This document shows, piece after piece, positions 45,035 to 47,301 of a stretch of DNA of 47,301 nt (its first letter is position 1; each line of letters starts with the position of its first letter). The translations under genes were made by a program, and so were the position numbers. The DNA comes from Rikenellaceae bacterium (GTDB lineage: Bacteria; Bacteroidota; Bacteroidia; Bacteroidales; Rikenellaceae), in NCBI GenBank assembly GCA_017425655.1, contig JAFPAT010000083.1:1-47301 (forward strand), read 5' to 3'. The notes beneath the pieces are model-generated. The model was not told where the DNA came from. It did no database searches and was given only the letters and a program-made list of their open reading frames with translations.

Positions 45035-45108
45035 TGACACCAACAGGACTCAAACCTGTAACCTTCTGATCCGTAGTCAGATGCTCTATTCAATTAAGCT
45101 ATGGTGCC
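45035..45108 (-). tRNA. tRNA-Arg (ACG)
   Basis: Cloverleaf read on the minus strand: acceptor GGCACCA with TGGTGTC, D arm GCTT/AGAGC-type, anticodon stem TCTGA/TCAGA around loop CTACGGA (anticodon ACG, Arg CGU/CGC/CGA), T arm ACAGG-TTTGAGT-CCTGT, discriminator A. CCA is not encoded. Length 74. Confidence 0.93.
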
Positions 45109-45128
45109 AATCCTTTGTTTTGCGAGTG

Positions 45129-45160
45129 CAAAGATAGGTCATTTTTTGTGTGCCACCAAA
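45129..45160 (-). promoter_or_regulatory. Promoter of the tRNA-Arg gene
   Basis: Minus-strand TTTG (complement of 45157-45160), 20 bases, then TATCTTTG (complement of 45129-45136), an exact -7 box. The predicted start is about 15 bases before the mature 5' end. Confidence 0.6.
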
Positions 45161-45176
45161 TATTTTTCAAACTTTT

Positions 45177-46196
45177 TTAATTTTTTTGCGAAAAAAGTTC
45201 TTCGAGCACACTTGTAAGTTCCTCGATCGTCGCTATTCGTGCAACGATGCGGCCGTCGGGCGAAAGGAGGTAACTCGTTGGTAGTGATTCGATTGATAGT
45301 TTTTCGACGATCTCTGTGCCACACCCTTCAATGCCCGAAAGTTGCAACCACGACGAGGACTCGTCTTGCGAGGCGATACGCTGCTGTGTTGGGCTATTGT
45401 CCATCGAAACTCGACAAATCGATAACTTCGTACCCTCATACGGAGCTGTAATCTCGGCTAAATTGTGTGTGCGATAGCGGTCGTTGTGATTCCACGAGGC
45501 CCAGAAATCGATCAAAACATATCGCTCCTGGTCGAGTAATTGCTGCACTTCGGCAGGCAGATTGGAGATGCGTCGGCCCTCCTGCGAACGAGCGTTGCGC
45601 TCGATGCGCGTGCGTAATGGTGCGACAGCATCGGTGCGACGTACTCCCGACGTGAGCTCTGCGTAGAGCGTGCGTGCATCATCGATCGAGAGGTTGCGAC
45701 TGATGCGTTCGGCCAGCCAGCCGCCATATAAGTTGTTGTGAGTCTGCGAGATGTATTTTCGTGCGAGAGAGTCGTAGGCCTGCTTGTAAGCCTGCGAGTA
45801 CTCGCCTTCGGGGTGGCTCCACGCGAGCGAATCGACCTCGACGAGCATTGCTGTTCGTGCATTGTTCGAGATTGTTCCTGTTGCGCGATGTTCCTCGACG
45901 GTGATCTTCCCTGGCTCGATAAATAGCGCAGAGCAGTAGCTTACTTCCTCCGAACGAAGTTCGATGACGCTGCTTCGGGTTGCTTTGCCGCTGATGATAT
46001 ATCGCCCCTCGCTGCTATCCAACTCCAAACGCTCGACCATCCAGCCGCTTGTGTCGGGCAATTCACCTTCGGAGATATTGCCCTCGACGCGAAAATCGAA
46101 ACTGCGCGGAGAGAACATACCGCCGCCCAGCGACCATACGATAGCCACTAACGAGATGATAATCACCAATATCGAGATAAGTCGAGTGCGTGTCAT
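45177..46196 (-). CDS. DUF4369-like thioredoxin-fold protein lacking CxxC
   Basis: A 339-aa protein with one N-terminal hydrophobic segment (ISILVIIISLVAIVW) that could be an anchor or uncleaved signal. Residues about 34-200 look like the DUF4369 beta domain plus helical insert seen in Bacteroidetes TlpA-like proteins. The thioredoxin-like domain is about 205-339: YVLIDFWAS, then WNHND (235-239) in place of WCGPC, then the cis-Pro SLPTSYLLSPDG. Both active-site Cys are replaced (Asn and Asp). It therefore cannot work as a dithiol oxidoreductase, but the fold may bind a partner. It overlaps ruvC by four bases (ATGA). Confidence 0.75.
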   Translation of the reverse strand: MTRTRLISILVIIISLVAIVWSLGGGMFSPRSFDFRVEGNISEGELPDTSGWMVERLELDSSEGRYIISGKATRSSVIELRSEEVSYCSALFIEPGKITVEEHRATGTISNNARTAMLVEVDSLAWSHPEGEYSQAYKQAYDSLARKYISQTHNNLYGGWLAERISRNLSIDDARTLYAELTSGVRRTDAVAPLRTRIERNARSQEGRRISNLPAEVQQLLDQERYVLIDFWASWNHNDRYRTHNLAEITAPYEGTKLSICRVSMDNSPTQQRIASQDESSSWLQLSGIEGCGTEIVEKLSIESLPTSYLLSPDGRIVARIATIEELTSVLEELFSQKN

Positions 46197-46849
46197 TTTA
46201 TGGGTTTCTTAACTGCGCGACGCGGTGCGGTTTCACTTTTTAGTTCGCGATCGGGATTCTGGCGCAGGAACTGTTCCCATGAGCTGCTGCCACGTGCCGA
46301 GGTCGCTTTGAGTTTGCCACCCAGACCCTTCGCGCGCTCCGATCCTGCAAGAGCGTTGATTGTCGAACAGGTAGTGAAATAGTGGCATACGGCAACCGCC
46401 ATTCCGTCTGTTGCATCAAGGCGTTTGGGGTCGTACGTAATGCCAAGCATTGATTGCAGAATGGCTGCCACCTGCTCTTTGGCTGCCGAACCGCGACCTG
46501 TGATCGACTGTTTAATGCGCGTTGGAGCATACTCCGCAACCGATAGTCCGCGACTCAATGCAGCAGCCATTGCCACTCCCTGTGCGCGACCCAATTTGAG
46601 CATACTCTGCACATTTTCGCCAAAGAATGGCGACTCCAAAGCTACCTCATCGGGCTGATACTCATCGATTAACGCCCCGACACGCTTGAAGATGTAGGCC
46701 AGCTTGTCGTAGGGGTCGGTGAGCTTATGCAGGTCTATGTCGCCGATCACAATGGCGCGTGGCTTGCGACCTCCCACCTCGAGAAAGCCGTAACCCGTGC
46801 GATTTGTACCGGGGTCGATGCCCATTATAATCTTTTTCGGTTGCTCCAT
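46193..46849 (-). CDS. ruvC: Holliday junction endonuclease RuvC
   Basis: A 218-aa RuvC resolvase. Catalytic acidic residues: Asp12 (GIDPGTNRTGYG), the Glu of VALESPFFGEN and the Asp of LDATDGMAVA. The usual length is about 170-190; about 35 extra residues form a basic C-terminal tail (KATSARGSSSWEQ, ending RRAVKKPIK), often seen in Bacteroidetes. The start was placed at the ATG at 46849 (MEQPKKIIMGIDPG); a longer frame from 46885 would begin inside the terminator hairpin. The ruvC stop overlaps the DUF4369 gene start. Confidence 0.94.
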   Translation of the reverse strand: MEQPKKIIMGIDPGTNRTGYGFLEVGGRKPRAIVIGDIDLHKLTDPYDKLAYIFKRVGALIDEYQPDEVALESPFFGENVQSMLKLGRAQGVAMAAALSRGLSVAEYAPTRIKQSITGRGSAAKEQVAAILQSMLGITYDPKRLDATDGMAVAVCHYFTTCSTINALAGSERAKGLGGKLKATSARGSSSWEQFLRQNPDRELKSETAPRRAVKKPIK

Positions 46850-46863
46850 CTGCCGAATGGTTG

Positions 46864-46912
46864 AAAAATGCGTCATACGTTGCACTCATCGAGGAGCCAA
46901 ACATATGACGCA
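46864..46912 (-). terminator. Terminator of the partial TlpA gene
   Basis: A 9-bp perfect stem, TGCGTCATA (46869-46877) with TATGACGCA (46904-46912), has a long 26-base loop. On the minus strand it is followed by TTTTT. The T-run makes termination likely; the loop length makes it less certain. Confidence 0.6.
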
Positions 46913-46930
46913 CTGTGTTTTATCTGGAGA

Positions 46931-47301
46931 TTACTCGCCCAAAACCTCGGCGATCTTCGCCTGAACCTCCTCGCCACGCAGATTAACTGCTACGATCGTG
47001 CCGTCGGGGCCGATCAGGAAGTTCGAAGGAATGCTGCGAATAGCGTAATCAGTAGCTGCCTGATTGTCGAAGTAATTAACGTCGCTAACGTGGATCCAGT
47101 TCATACCCTTGTTCTCAACAGCGCTCTTCCAAGCCTCTGCGTCGCGGTCGAACGATACACCATAGATCTCGAAGCCCTTGTCGTGATACTGCTTGTAGGT
47201 CTCGAGCAGATAGGGAACCTCGCGCATGCAGGGACCGCACCACGATGCCCAGAAGTCGAGCAGAACGTACTTACCCTCGCCAACAACCGACGACAGAGCA
47301 A
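46931..47301 (-). CDS. TlpA-type thiol-disulfide oxidoreductase, C-terminal part
   Basis: The last 123 residues of a gene entering from the right edge. It has an intact redox site, WCGPC, after YVLLDFWAS, a GFEIYGVSFDRD strand, a central insert and the cis-Pro motif SIPSNFLIGPDG. This is the TlpA/ResA-like family, which acts outside the cytoplasm; the N-terminus, and so any signal peptide or DUF4369 domain, is outside the window. Interesting contrast: the neighbouring thioredoxin-fold protein (45177-46196) has lost the same Cys pair. Confidence 0.85.
   Translation of the reverse strand, partial: ALSSVVGEGKYVLLDFWASWCGPCMREVPYLLETYKQYHDKGFEIYGVSFDRDAEAWKSAVENKGMNWIHVSDVNYFDNQAATDYAIRSIPSNFLIGPDGTIVAVNLRGEEVQAKIAEVLGE

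Overview
The window reads as a Bacteroidota chromosome segment, most likely Bacteroidales. The evidence is direct: promoters of the form TTTG-N19-TAnnTTTG recur (for example at 12091-12121 and 24116-24146), lipoproteins with a Cys lipobox followed by acidic residues are common, and several protein families are typical of the phylum (DUF4493, PCMD, Omp28-like, DUF4369, DUF4298). An Alistipes/Rikenellaceae-like host is a guess. No IS element, integrase, phage gene or CRISPR array was seen. Most genes lie on the minus strand.

Layout. 1-2924: partial VanX-type dipeptidase, enolase and a dicarboxylate/amino-acid symporter. 3098-12121: one promoter, seven genes and one terminator, encoding a fimbrillin-like lipoprotein, two DUF4493-like lipoproteins, a DUF4493-Fn3-PCMD lipoprotein, two paralogous outer-membrane barrels and an Fn3-PCMD lipoprotein. 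12297-21308: an eleven-gene urease island read as ureA-B-C-E-F-G-D, a urea transporter, then a CbiM(N)-Q-O type nickel importer. Together these could supply urea, nickel, apo-enzyme and maturation factors from one transcript. A divergent CrcB fluoride channel follows (21439-21819).

21902-29079 is mostly housekeeping: DUF4298, RNase HII, Pth and L25; an unknown secreted protein whose promoter spacer contains nine Gs; a TonB-like protein, RdgB and a HAD phosphatase; and a plus-strand nitroreductase, Hsp15 and SDR trio. 29189-35959 is an envelope cluster: a 988-residue lipoprotein, then a TlpA-like thioredoxin, a predicted outer-membrane barrel and an Omp28-like lipoprotein with its own CxxC. 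36541-43823 holds free methionine-R-sulfoxide reductase, a eukaryote-like CarB, an unknown protein, a CPPED1-like phosphoesterase and an ABC exporter. 44046-47301 holds an unknown secreted protein, tRNA-Arg(ACG), a thioredoxin-fold protein without its CxxC, RuvC and a partial TlpA-type thioredoxin.

The least explained parts are the seven-gene surface-lipoprotein operon, the TlpA/barrel/Omp28 cluster, the poly-G promoter and the inverted repeat between urease and crcB. All family names are from reading the sequence; no search was run.
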